Below, one piece after another: positions 26,561 through 34,953 of a stretch of DNA of 64,000 nucleotides (positions are counted from its first letter, which is position 1; every line of letters starts with the position of its first letter). Position numbers and translations under genes: made by a program. The stretch is from Prado023 sp963700395. GTDB lineage: Bacteria; Actinomycetota; Actinomycetes; S36-B12; CAIYMF01. The notes beneath the pieces were generated by a model. It had not been told where the DNA came from. It saw only the letters and a list, made by a program, of their open reading frames with translations, and did no database searches. Location of the stretch: the NCBI GenBank assembly GCA_963700395.1, contig CAVOXI010000002.1, positions 124,001-188,000 of the forward strand, read 5' to 3'.

Positions 26561-29553
26561 ATGACGGGTGGGGATCCCCAGTGCCTGGCCTGCGGTGACA
26601 CTGTCCCGCCCGGCGCCCGGTTCTGCCCGTCCTGCGGGGTGCCCGTGCCGGTGGGGGGATGTTCAGCGTGCGGGGAGGCCCTGACCCCGAATGCCCGCTT
26701 CTGCGCCTCCTGCGGTGCCCCGGCCGCGGGAGAGGCGCCCGACCTGCCCGCCGGGGCCGCCCGGGCCGGGACCGCGCCCATCGCCGAGCGGCGGATCACG
26801 TCGGTCCTGTTCGCCGACCTGGTCGGCTTCACACCCCTGTCGGAGAGCCGCGACCCGGAGGAGGTGCGCGAGCTGCTGTCGCGGTACTTCGCCGAGTGCC
26901 GCACCGTCATCGGGCGCTACGGGGGCTCGGTGGAGAAGTTCATCGGCGATGCGGTGATGGCGGTCTGGGGGGTCCCGGTCGCACACGAGGACGATGCCGA
27001 GCGTGCCGTCCGTGCCGGGCTCGAGCTCGTGGCGACCGTCGCGAACCTCGGGCAGGATGTGGGGGCCCCGGGGCTCGCCCTGCGCGTGGGCATCGTGACC
27101 GGCGCGGTTGCGGTCACCGTCGGCGCCACAGCCGAAGGGATGGTCGCCGGCGACGCCGTCAACACCGCGGCGCGGGTCCAGGGCGCGGCCGATCCGGGTC
27201 AGGTCTGGGTCGATGACACCACCCGCTCGCTGTCCGCGGCGTCCATCGCGTACACCGACGCAGGGACGCATGCCCTGAAGGGCAAGTCCGACCCGGTGCG
27301 GCGCCCAGTACGCCGATGACGGCCTCCTGGACTTCATCGACCACATGATGGCCACGGCCCACGCCGGCATCTTCGTCGTGGCGCTGGCCCGCCCCGAGCT
27401 CATGGGTCGCCGTCAGGGCTGGCGACGCACGACCGTGATCCGACTCGACCCTCTGGACGACCAGGACATGGCCACCGTCGTGGACGGGCTCGTGGTCGGC
27501 CTGCCCGACGAGGCCCGTGACTCACTCGTCCGCCGGGCGGAGGGCGTCCCGTTGTTCGCCGTGGAGACCGTACGTGCCCTCATCGACCGCGACATGGTCA
27601 TCGCTCGGGAGGGCCAGTACGTACCGGCCCCCGGCGTCGCCCTGGACGTGGACACCATCGGGGCTCCCGCCTCGCTGCAGGCGCTGGTCGCCGCCCGTCT
27701 GGACGCGCTGTCCCCGGAGGAGCGGCGGGTCGTGGCCGATGCCAGCGTCCTGGGGGCCAGCTTCAGCCGGGCCGGTCTGGCCGCCCTCCACGAGGGGGAG
27801 GGCCTCGACGGGATCCTCGCCTCCCTGCAGCGCAAGGAGATCTTCAGCGTCCAGACAGACCGCTTCTCCGGGGAGCGCGGTCAGCTCCGGTTCGTCCAGA
27901 CCGTCGTGCGCCAGGTGGCCCACTCCACCCTGTCCCGGCGTGACCGCAGGGCACGGCACCTTGCGGCCGCGATGTTCCTCGAGGACCAGTTCGACGGCAA
28001 GGACGACCTGGCCGTCGTCGTGGCCCAGCACCTGCTCGATGCGGTCGATGCCTCATCGCCGGACGACACCGACGTTCCCGATGTGACGCGCCGGGCTGTC
28101 TCGCTGCTCGAGCGGGCTGGGGCGCGCGCCTCGGCACTTGGGGCTCCCGCCGAGGCACTGCGGCTCCTGGAGTCCGCGCTGGCCCGGTGCGACGACCCCG
28201 GTCCTCGCGCCCGCATCTCCCTCAGCGCCGCGCGGTACGCCCATGAGGCAGGTGAGGTCGATGCGACGAGGAGCCATGCTGACGTCGCCCTGCGCCTGTT
28301 CGACGAGATGAACATGCCGATCGACGCCGGCGTCGCCACCGCATGGCTGTGCCGCGGGCAGATCCTCAGGAGCGGCGCAGCGCGGGCGCGGGAGCTCGCC
28401 GAATCACGCTGGTCATCGCTGCAGGATGTTCCGGGCGCCGAACGCGCGCTGCTCCCCTTGGCCACCGCCCTCGCCGAGGCGCACAGAACGCTGGGGCAGA
28501 TGGACGCCATGTCCGCGTACGACTATCGACGCCTGCAGCTCGCTGAGGGGTTGGGCGACCGGGACGCCCTCGCCCACGCCCAGATCGGGCTGGCGGTGAA
28601 CCTGTCGACCCTCGGCGCCTCGGAGACGGGCATGGCGCTGTTCGTCAGCGCCGCCGACATCGCCCGCGCAAGTGACAACCCCGGGCGCCTGTCCCACGCA
28701 CTGAGCAACATCGTCTCCTTCCAGATGAGCCGCGATCTGCCGGCCGCTCTGGCGTCGAGCGCCAAAGCGGTGGAGGCGGCACGTCGATCCGGGTCGTCCT
28801 ACTGGCTGGACTTCGCACGCTCCAACCGCCTGCTCGACGCTGTGGCGGGCCGGACGACTCGACGAGGCACGCACCCTGGTCGTGGAGATGGCGGACAGCG
28901 TACGGGACCTCGGCATGGTCTCTCTCCTGCCGACGGTCACCACGTGGGTCGGCGAGGCGACCGGGTACGACCTGGGCATCGCCCTCGACCCTGCGTTCGA
29001 GCAGACCGACGACGAGCAGGCGCTGGCCTGGTGGGACTACCACCGCATGGAGCTCGCCGCCCGGGAAGGTGAGCTCGAGCGCGCGGTATCCCTGGCTGAG
29101 CGCTCCCTGGCTGAGGTGCTCAGCAATGGCATCGACGACGACCTGGCTCACCTGTGGCCCGGGATGGTCGGGACCGCGCTGGCTGCAGGTGACGTGGAGG
29201 CAGCGCAGCGGTTGCTCCTGCCAGTCGCGTCCGCTCCGCCCGTCGTCCTGCCCCCCTTCCTGGCGGCGCTGCTGGCCAACCTGCGTGGCCGCGTTGGGGC
29301 CGCCCGCGGCGACGACCTCACCGCGGTCGAGGCCGACCTGCGCGCCGGCGTCGGCGGGCTCGACGCCTTCGGCGCCGTGGGCCTTGCCGCACGGGCGAAG
29401 GAGGACCTTGCCCTGTGGCTGGTCTCCGGTGGCCGGGACGAGGAGGCCACGCAGCTGCGTGGGCAGGCACGTTCGACCTACCAGGCCATCGGCGCCATGG
29501 GATGGCTCGCGAAGCTCGACGCCGAGGAATCGGCCGAGCTCACGGCCAGCTGA
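26561..29553 (+). pseudogene. Class III adenylate cyclase - ATPase - TPR protein, P-loop deleted and frameshifted
   Basis: First part (26561-27319): two zinc ribbons (C8, C11, C22, C25 and C34, C37, C48, C51), then a cyclase domain with metal Asp86 and Asp130 and Lys126/Asp198, the residues that select ATP, plus N201 and R205. The second part begins abruptly near 27300 in another frame at ADDGLLDFIDHMM, which looks like the segment just after Walker B of a STAND-type ATPase; the region with Walker A, roughly 150-200 residues, is missing. A second frame break near 28850 precedes the TPR-like C-terminus. As sequenced, no full protein can be made; a free cyclase fragment of 252 residues could be. 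Confidence 0.8.
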
Positions 29554-29633
29554 GGGGACGCCCGCCGCCCCGGAACTCGGAGCCGCGCCCACGGTCGACC
29601 GCCGCCGGGCCCGATGCCGCGCAATGATGGGCC

Positions 29634-30983
29634 ATGACCCACGGGCGGGTGGACGGGACACGGGTGCTCGAGCAGCTGCCGGACGGGACAGTGCGACAGC
29701 AGTCGCCGCTGACCGGCACCGTCGTGTGGACCGTCCCGGGACGGTCCAACCGGCCGATCCCTTCCGCGCTGCCCCCGCCGCACCCGCTGCCGGCGGGAGC
29801 CCATGACACGACCTGCGCGTTCTGCCCGGGACGCTACCTCGAGACACCACCCGAGCGAGCCCGGCTCCTGCTCGACCCCGGATCGGGAGGACCGGAGCCC
29901 TGGCGGATCCTGCGCGACCTTCCTGCCGAGCAGCTCAGCGCCACCGTGGCGGACTTCCGGCGGTTCCCCAACCTCTTCGAGATCCTGCCCTTCGGCTACT
30001 GGCACGCCAACCACGGGTACGAGATCCCGGCGCAGGCGCTGGCCCGGGAGCGGAGGTACCTCGCGACCCCCGGCGGTCGAGCACACGTCCTGGCGATCAA
30101 GCGGACCCGGATGCAGGCGGGTGGGGTGAGCGCCGAGCAGGCCGCCGCCGAACCCGAGGACCGGCTGCTCGCGCACGCAGCCACCCTCTTCGCCAGCTCG
30201 CACGACGTCATCACCGCCCGCCGGCACTTCGTCGACGGGGCGACCAGCGACGACGAGCTGGCCTCGTCGGGTGACCTCACGCCCGGTGAGCACCACGCGT
30301 TCATGGCCCTCACCATCGAGGGGCTCGCGGAGATGAACCGGGACAACCCATCGGTGCGCTACGTCGCCGCGTTCCAGAACTGGCTCCGCCCAGCGGGGGC
30401 CTCGTTCGACCACCTGCACAAGCAGCTGGTCGCGATCGACGAGTACGGCCCCCTGATGACCCGCGTCCTGGGGATGCTGCGCGACGACCCCGACCTGTTC
30501 GACAGCGCGATCGCCGATCCGGCCGCCCGGGACCGGCTGGTCATCGCGGAGAACGCGCACTGCCTGGCCCTCGCAGGCGTCGGCCATCGCTACCCGACCA
30601 TCGAGATCTACGCGACGGGCCCCGGGCGGCTTCCCTGGGAGCACTCGCCCGACGAGGTCCGCGCGGTATCGGACATGCTGCACGCCTGCCACGCCGCCAC
30701 GGGGCGCCTGGTGCCCACGAACGAGGAGTGGCACTACCGACCGGTGGCTGCGCGGGCGGTGATGCCCTGGCGGATCAACCTCAAGTGGCGCGTCTCCACG
30801 CTGGCGGGGTTCGAGGGCGGGACGAAGATCAACGTGAACACGATCAGCCCGTTCACGTTGCGCGCGCGGATGGTCGACGCGCTGACGCAGCTGCGGGCCT
30901 CCGGGCGGATCGCGCCAGTGGCCATCGGCGACGAGTGCTCCCACCGAAACGGGGCGCTTCGCTATACGCAAGGGTGGCCGTGA
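29634..30983 (+). CDS. DUF4921-type protein, GalT/HIT-like fold
   Basis: A 449-residue protein resembling galactose-1-phosphate uridylyltransferase. It has zinc-site-like Cys residues in DTTCAFCPGRYLETPP, the region FPNLFEILPFGYWHANHGYE and the HIT-type catalytic motif SFDHLHKQLVAID (HLHKQ, like HxHxQ). I recall this architecture as DUF4921 in actinomycetes. Likely a nucleotidyl transferase or hydrolase on a sugar phosphate or nucleotide; the substrate is unknown. No clear Shine-Dalgarno at ATG 29634. Convergent with the Crp/Fnr-like gene. Confidence 0.75.
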   Translation: MTHGRVDGTRVLEQLPDGTVRQQSPLTGTVVWTVPGRSNRPIPSALPPPHPLPAGAHDTTCAFCPGRYLETPPERARLLLDPGSGGPEPWRILRDLPAEQLSATVADFRRFPNLFEILPFGYWHANHGYEIPAQALARERRYLATPGGRAHVLAIKRTRMQAGGVSAEQAAAEPEDRLLAHAATLFASSHDVITARRHFVDGATSDDELASSGDLTPGEHHAFMALTIEGLAEMNRDNPSVRYVAAFQNWLRPAGASFDHLHKQLVAIDEYGPLMTRVLGMLRDDPDLFDSAIADPAARDRLVIAENAHCLALAGVGHRYPTIEIYATGPGRLPWEHSPDEVRAVSDMLHACHAATGRLVPTNEEWHYRPVAARAVMPWRINLKWRVSTLAGFEGGTKINVNTISPFTLRARMVDALTQLRASGRIAPVAIGDECSHRNGALRYTQGWP

Positions 30984-31095
30984 CCCCCAGCAGCCCGGGC
31001 AGGAACCACGAGCAGCCGGCACCCGGACTGTGCCCAGGACGACACCACCGCTGCTGCACCTGGCTCAGCACTTCCTGCCCATGGCCGAGGTTGTC

Positions 31096-31758
31096 TCAGC
31101 GGGCGGCGCGGCCCAGCGCCTCGAGGTCCGCGATGGTGATGTGACGTCGACCGAGTCGCACGACGCCCTGGTCCTCGAGGTGACGGAGCACCTTGTTGGC
31201 CGTCGGTCGCGAGATGCCCGCCATGGCGGCGACATCGTCCTGGCTCAGGGGCAACGGCTCACACTCCTCGATCCCGAAGGAGCTGCGGCAGTCGAGCAGG
31301 CGTCTGGCAACACGGCGCTCCGCGTCGAGGAAGAGGGCGTCCGCCAGCAGCGCCGACATCCGCTCGAGCCTCTGCGTGAGTGTCAGCAGCAGCCAGTCGG
31401 TCAGGTCGGGATGCTCCGTTCGCAGGTCCTGGAACCGTGTCGACGGGACCGACAGGACGCGGACGTCATCGAGGGCCACCACGGTCGCAGTGTGGTGATG
31501 GTCGGGGCGGATCAGCCCGACCTCGCCGAAGGCGTCGGGGGCTGCGATCAGCCCGATGGTCACGTCGTCGCCATCAGGTGTGAGCACGTGCACCGACACC
31601 CGGCCCCGGCGCAGGAGGAACAGCGAGTCACATGGATCTCCCTGGTGGAAGATCACCTCACCCGGGTGGAACTCCCGCGGCCGGCCGGCCCCCAGCAACG
31701 CCTCTCGCGTCGAGGCCGAGAGCGTCTCGAACGACCCCGCGTTCACGATTCCATGCAA
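31096..31758 (-). CDS. Crp/Fnr-family transcriptional regulator
   Basis: A 220-residue regulator: cNMP-binding roll at about 20-115 (HPGEVIFHQGDPCDSLFLLRRGRVSVHVL, DAFGEVGLI), a dimer helix, and a C-terminal HTH (LSQDDVAAMAGISRPTANKVLRHLEDQGVVRLGRRHITI). The cassette has GEVGLIRPDHHHTATVVAL instead of the classical GELALxxxxxRxA, so cAMP binding is doubtful. No Fnr-type N-terminal cysteines. TTG 31758 opens the frame; GTG 31746 is another candidate. It follows the repeat-tail membrane protein by 33 bp on the same strand, so the two may be co-transcribed. Confidence 0.88.
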   Translation of the reverse strand: MHGIVNAGSFETLSASTREALLGAGRPREFHPGEVIFHQGDPCDSLFLLRRGRVSVHVLTPDGDDVTIGLIAAPDAFGEVGLIRPDHHHTATVVALDDVRVLSVPSTRFQDLRTEHPDLTDWLLLTLTQRLERMSALLADALFLDAERRVARRLLDCRSSFGIEECEPLPLSQDDVAAMAGISRPTANKVLRHLEDQGVVRLGRRHITIADLEALGRAAR

Positions 31759-31791
31759 TCACCGGTCCGCGTCGCGCACCAGAGTCGAGAG

Positions 31792-32574
31792 TCACATGTC
31801 CGGGAACGGCGGGATCGAGATCGACGGGAACGACGCGATCGGCGGGACCGAGATCGGCTGGATCGTCGGGAACGACGGGATCGAGATCGGCTGGATCGTC
31901 GGGATCGACATCGACGGGATCGAGATCGGCTGGGTTGTCGGGGTTGTCGGGGTCGACGGGGTCGATGGGTTCGACGGGATCGAGATCGGCGCGATGGTCG
32001 GGATCGACAACGACGGGATCGACCCGATCGACGCGATCGACATCGGCGCGATCGACGCGATCGACAACGACGGGATCGACCCGATCGACGCGATCGACAT
32101 CGGCGCGATCGACGCGATCGACGGGATCGACCAGTTCGGGATGTACGGCAGCGCAGAACCAAGCAGCGGCCCGGAGTAGACCTGCTCAGACGCCCGCTCA
32201 CCTGCCCGGTACCCCTGCCAGGCCGGCAGGGTCAGGCCCTGGTGCAACGGCGTCGTGGACGCCCGCTCGCCTGCGCGGTAGTCCTGCCAGGCCTGAGGGG
32301 TGAGTCCCATGTGCAGGTCCTGCGCGCCTGTCGTGGGGAACTGAGTGACCGCGAAGAGCCCCGCAACCACGAGCAGCAGTCCCACCACGCCCGCCAGCGC
32401 CCACGCCAGCATGCGCCGACCGCGCTCCGGGGCAGCAGGGGCTGCCTCCACTGCGGGGGGGATCTCGAAGTGCTCCTGCGCTGGGATCCCCTCAGTGATG
32501 ACCTCCATCGGGGGCATGTCGATCACACGTGTCTCTTGCGAAGCCGTGAGCGGCTCCTCGAGCTTGGTAGCCAT
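31792..32574 (-). CDS. Single-pass membrane protein with duplicated WQ-YRAGERA module and Ser/Ile/Pro repeat tail
   Basis: A 260-residue protein of unknown function. Start ATG 32574 is fixed by GGGAGG 6 nt upstream. Order: acidic cytosolic tail (1-50), one helix at about 55-79, two copies of LTxxAWQxYRAGERAS (91-106 and 114-129), then a tail (149-260) almost only of Ser, Ile, Pro, Ala and Thr, ending SISIPPFPDM. In the tail a 19-residue block occurs twice in tandem (152-170, 171-189), exact also at the DNA level. The tail is expected outside the cell, where it could form a beta-solenoid or stalk. No homologue recognised. Confidence 0.75.
   Translation of the reverse strand: MATKLEEPLTASQETRVIDMPPMEVITEGIPAQEHFEIPPAVEAAPAAPERGRRMLAWALAGVVGLLLVVAGLFAVTQFPTTGAQDLHMGLTPQAWQDYRAGERASTTPLHQGLTLPAWQGYRAGERASEQVYSGPLLGSALPYIPNWSIPSIASIAPMSIASIGSIPSLSIASIAPMSIASIGSIPSLSIPTIAPISIPSNPSTPSTPTTPTTQPISIPSMSIPTIQPISIPSFPTIQPISVPPIASFPSISIPPFPDM
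32009..32122. repeat. Perfect 57-bp tandem duplication inside the repeat-tail gene
   Basis: Copies at 32009-32065 and 32066-32122 are identical, and both belong to a wider region (31800-32130) built from variants of GATCGACG with very many GATC sites. The unit length is a multiple of three, so the coding frame is kept. Confidence 0.9.
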
Positions 32575-32726
32575 CTCAGCCTCCCCTCCACCGATCCCCC
32601 AACCCTTGGGGGCCAATTCCATGGTCCGTCCAGCACCCCATGCCCGCTATGCCCGGGGCTACACGGGCAGTGTGGCCGCGACGACACTCCCGGCGCCGGC
32701 GACTGGTGACGCCCACCCACCCCGGC

Positions 32727-34001
32727 TCAGGTGCGCGTCGTGGGGCGTCGGGGCATGACGGGCCGTGAGGCGGCGACGCCGAGCAGGCCGATGACCACGA
32801 TGATCGGGACGAGCAGCAGCGCTGAGCGCACCGACATCACCTCCCCGAGGGCCCCGAGGGCGAACGGCGCCGTCCCGGCGGCCAACCCGAGGATGAGCGA
32901 GGAGCGCGACAGCGCAAGGTCGGGGTGGCCCCCCGACAGCACGATCCCGCGGTCCAGGATCAGGGGGAACAATGTGGCGATCCCCAGACCGGCGACGAAC
33001 AGGCCCACCACCGACACCGGAAGCGTGACGGCGACCCAGAGCACGCCGAAGCCGATGAGGGCCAGGGTGAACCCCCCCAGCAGCATGAGGTGGGGACCCA
33101 GACGAGCCGTCAGGGCCGAGCCGACGGTCCTTCCGACGGCCACGCCGGCGACGCTGGCCGCCATGGCCGCTGTGGCGCTCGATGCCGGCGCGCCCGTCTG
33201 CTCCTGGATCAGGGTCGAGCCCCAGTAGTTGATCGCGAACTCCGTGGCCACCGCGGAGAAGAGCGCGACCATCGCCAGCCAGAAGACCCTCGGCAGCGCC
33301 CTGCTGGGCGCGATGCTCGGTCGCACGGGCTCGAAGACCGGCTCGAGGGCCGGCTCCACGTCGAAGTGCGGGGTCTGGGTGCGTGCCTCCAGCCGGCTGG
33401 CCACCCTGGCGCCCTCCGCACGTGCCTCCAGCCGATCGGCCACGGCCAGCCCCGTCAGGGCGGCCAGGGCCGCGAACAGGCAGACGCCGATCCCGGCCTG
33501 CCATCCCAGCCCGGCACCCAGCGCCAGCCCGAGCAGCAAGGGCGAGAGCAGGCCGACCCAGCCCGCGGCGGCGTTGGCCTCCGTGATCACCTGCGCGCTG
33601 TGTTCAGGGTGGCTGTCGGACAGCCGCGCCGTCGAGGCGTTCAGGACGGTGCCCCCACCCGTCGCGCACACCCAGACCAGGGCGAGGATCAGCCCGAACG
33701 CCAGCGGCCCGGAGGCGACCACGGGTGCCAGGACGATGCCGACCAGGGCAGCGGCCACGACGATCAGGCCGGCACGGGTGGCGCGGGCCCGGCCGAGGCT
33801 CCGCACCGCGCGTGGGGCGGCGAAGGACGCCGTCGAGATCCCCACTGCCAGGGCGGTGCCGATCAGGCCAGCGGTCGCCAGGGGCATGCCCAGGTCCTCG
33901 ACGAGGACGGGACTGACAGGTCCGCTGAGGTAGATGAAGGAGGCCCATGCGCCACTCACACCGTAGATCGCCCACGTGATCGGCGTCCGGTGCAGTGCCA
34001 T
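32727..34001 (-). CDS. MFS transporter
   Basis: A 424-residue, 12-helix major facilitator protein: WAIYGVSGAWASFIYLSGPVSPVLVEDLGMP at the start, then a central cytoplasmic loop of about 45 residues (RLEARAEGARVASRLEARTQTP...) with a small internal repeat RLEAR(A/T). The second half ends FALGALGEVMSVRSALLLVPI. No specific substrate motif. Monocistronic in appearance, with 152 bp before the next gene upstream of its stop and 81 bp to the isomerase-like gene behind its start. Confidence 0.88.
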   Translation of the reverse strand: MALHRTPITWAIYGVSGAWASFIYLSGPVSPVLVEDLGMPLATAGLIGTALAVGISTASFAAPRAVRSLGRARATRAGLIVVAAALVGIVLAPVVASGPLAFGLILALVWVCATGGGTVLNASTARLSDSHPEHSAQVITEANAAAGWVGLLSPLLLGLALGAGLGWQAGIGVCLFAALAALTGLAVADRLEARAEGARVASRLEARTQTPHFDVEPALEPVFEPVRPSIAPSRALPRVFWLAMVALFSAVATEFAINYWGSTLIQEQTGAPASSATAAMAASVAGVAVGRTVGSALTARLGPHLMLLGGFTLALIGFGVLWVAVTLPVSVVGLFVAGLGIATLFPLILDRGIVLSGGHPDLALSRSSLILGLAAGTAPFALGALGEVMSVRSALLLVPIIVVIGLLGVAASRPVMPRRPTTRT

Positions 34002-34082
34002 GGGTCGATGATCCAGCAGGCGGCCCCCTGCAGGCTCGCCAGCGGCGGGAGTCGGGCCGTGTGCCCGGCCACCTGTGGCAGG

Positions 34083-34943
34083 TCAGGGGGCGATGTTGAA
34101 CCTGGCGATCGCTCGCTCCGCCAGTGCCTGGTCGCCGGTCACGGAGACGTCTGCCGGGCCGCGGCCGCAGGCGAGGGCCACGAATCCGGGGAACGACATG
34201 GTCAGGGCGACGGTCGGCCGCTCGACCCGACCGCTCTGGCGGCCCCTGCCGTCCTCCGTGCGGATGACCGTGTCGGTGAACTCGACCCCGGGGCCGGTCA
34301 CCGACACCTCCAACGTCGCGCCGATCGGCGCATCCACCTTCTTCGCCCAGACGAACCCCAGCGCCCTGCGCATCCGGCCCGCCGCCATGTGCGCCGGGGC
34401 AGTGCCCAGGTTGCCGGGATCGCCGACGGCGACACGGATGTCCTGCTCGTGGACCCACGTGTCGAAGACCCGCATCGCGATCAGCTCGTCCAGCGGCATC
34501 ATCGTCCCCAGTGGGCTGAGCACCGGACCCGGGTCGCCGGCGCGCAGCGCGCGCAGGGACACCTCGCGGTCGGCGACGGTCTCGTCGAACTCGGCGAGGA
34601 CCTCGTCACGGGTGCGGGAGCGACGCAGGTCGACCGGCACCTCCGTGATCCGCCCGAAGCCGTCCCGGGCATGCGGGAGGCTCGCCCAGTCCGGCTCGTG
34701 CGCCGGGTCCTGGCGGCCCAGCTGGGAACGCTCGATCCAGGTCACATGAGCCACGACGTCACCCACCGTCCACCCCGGGAGCGCCGAGGGGTGCTGCCAC
34801 GGCGCACGTGCGGCAGCGTCCCGGAAGTCGGCCATCGCCAGGCACCAGACGTCGATCGGATCGGGGGCGGGATCGGGGGCAGGGCTGTGCGGGTCCGCAG
34901 GGCTGTCGGGGGCAGGGCTGTCGGGGGCGCTGGGGTCGGCCAT
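34083..34943 (-). CDS. Mycothiol-dependent maleylpyruvate isomerase family (DinB-like) protein
   Basis: A 286-residue protein of the MDMPI/TIGR03083 type: an N-terminal DinB four-helix bundle with probable metal ligands His in GDVVAHVTWIERS and His in VFDTWVHEQDIRVAVG, then a C-terminal domain with the late motif GRVERPTVALTMSFPGFVALACGRG. Family members act with mycothiol, the actinomycete thiol; the substrate is unknown. ATG 34943 starts 10 bp after the hemY stop, so it is the third gene of that transcript, though a TAGCCT box 7 nt upstream could give its own start. Confidence 0.85.
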   Translation of the reverse strand: MADPSAPDSPAPDSPADPHSPAPDPAPDPIDVWCLAMADFRDAAARAPWQHPSALPGWTVGDVVAHVTWIERSQLGRQDPAHEPDWASLPHARDGFGRITEVPVDLRRSRTRDEVLAEFDETVADREVSLRALRAGDPGPVLSPLGTMMPLDELIAMRVFDTWVHEQDIRVAVGDPGNLGTAPAHMAAGRMRRALGFVWAKKVDAPIGATLEVSVTGPGVEFTDTVIRTEDGRGRQSGRVERPTVALTMSFPGFVALACGRGPADVSVTGDQALAERAIARFNIAP

Positions 34944-34953
34944 GGCCGGCAGG

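Noticed and set aside
31800..32130. CRISPR array or other spaced repeat
   Set aside because: Repeats are direct, without unique spacers, and lie in frame within a coding gene.
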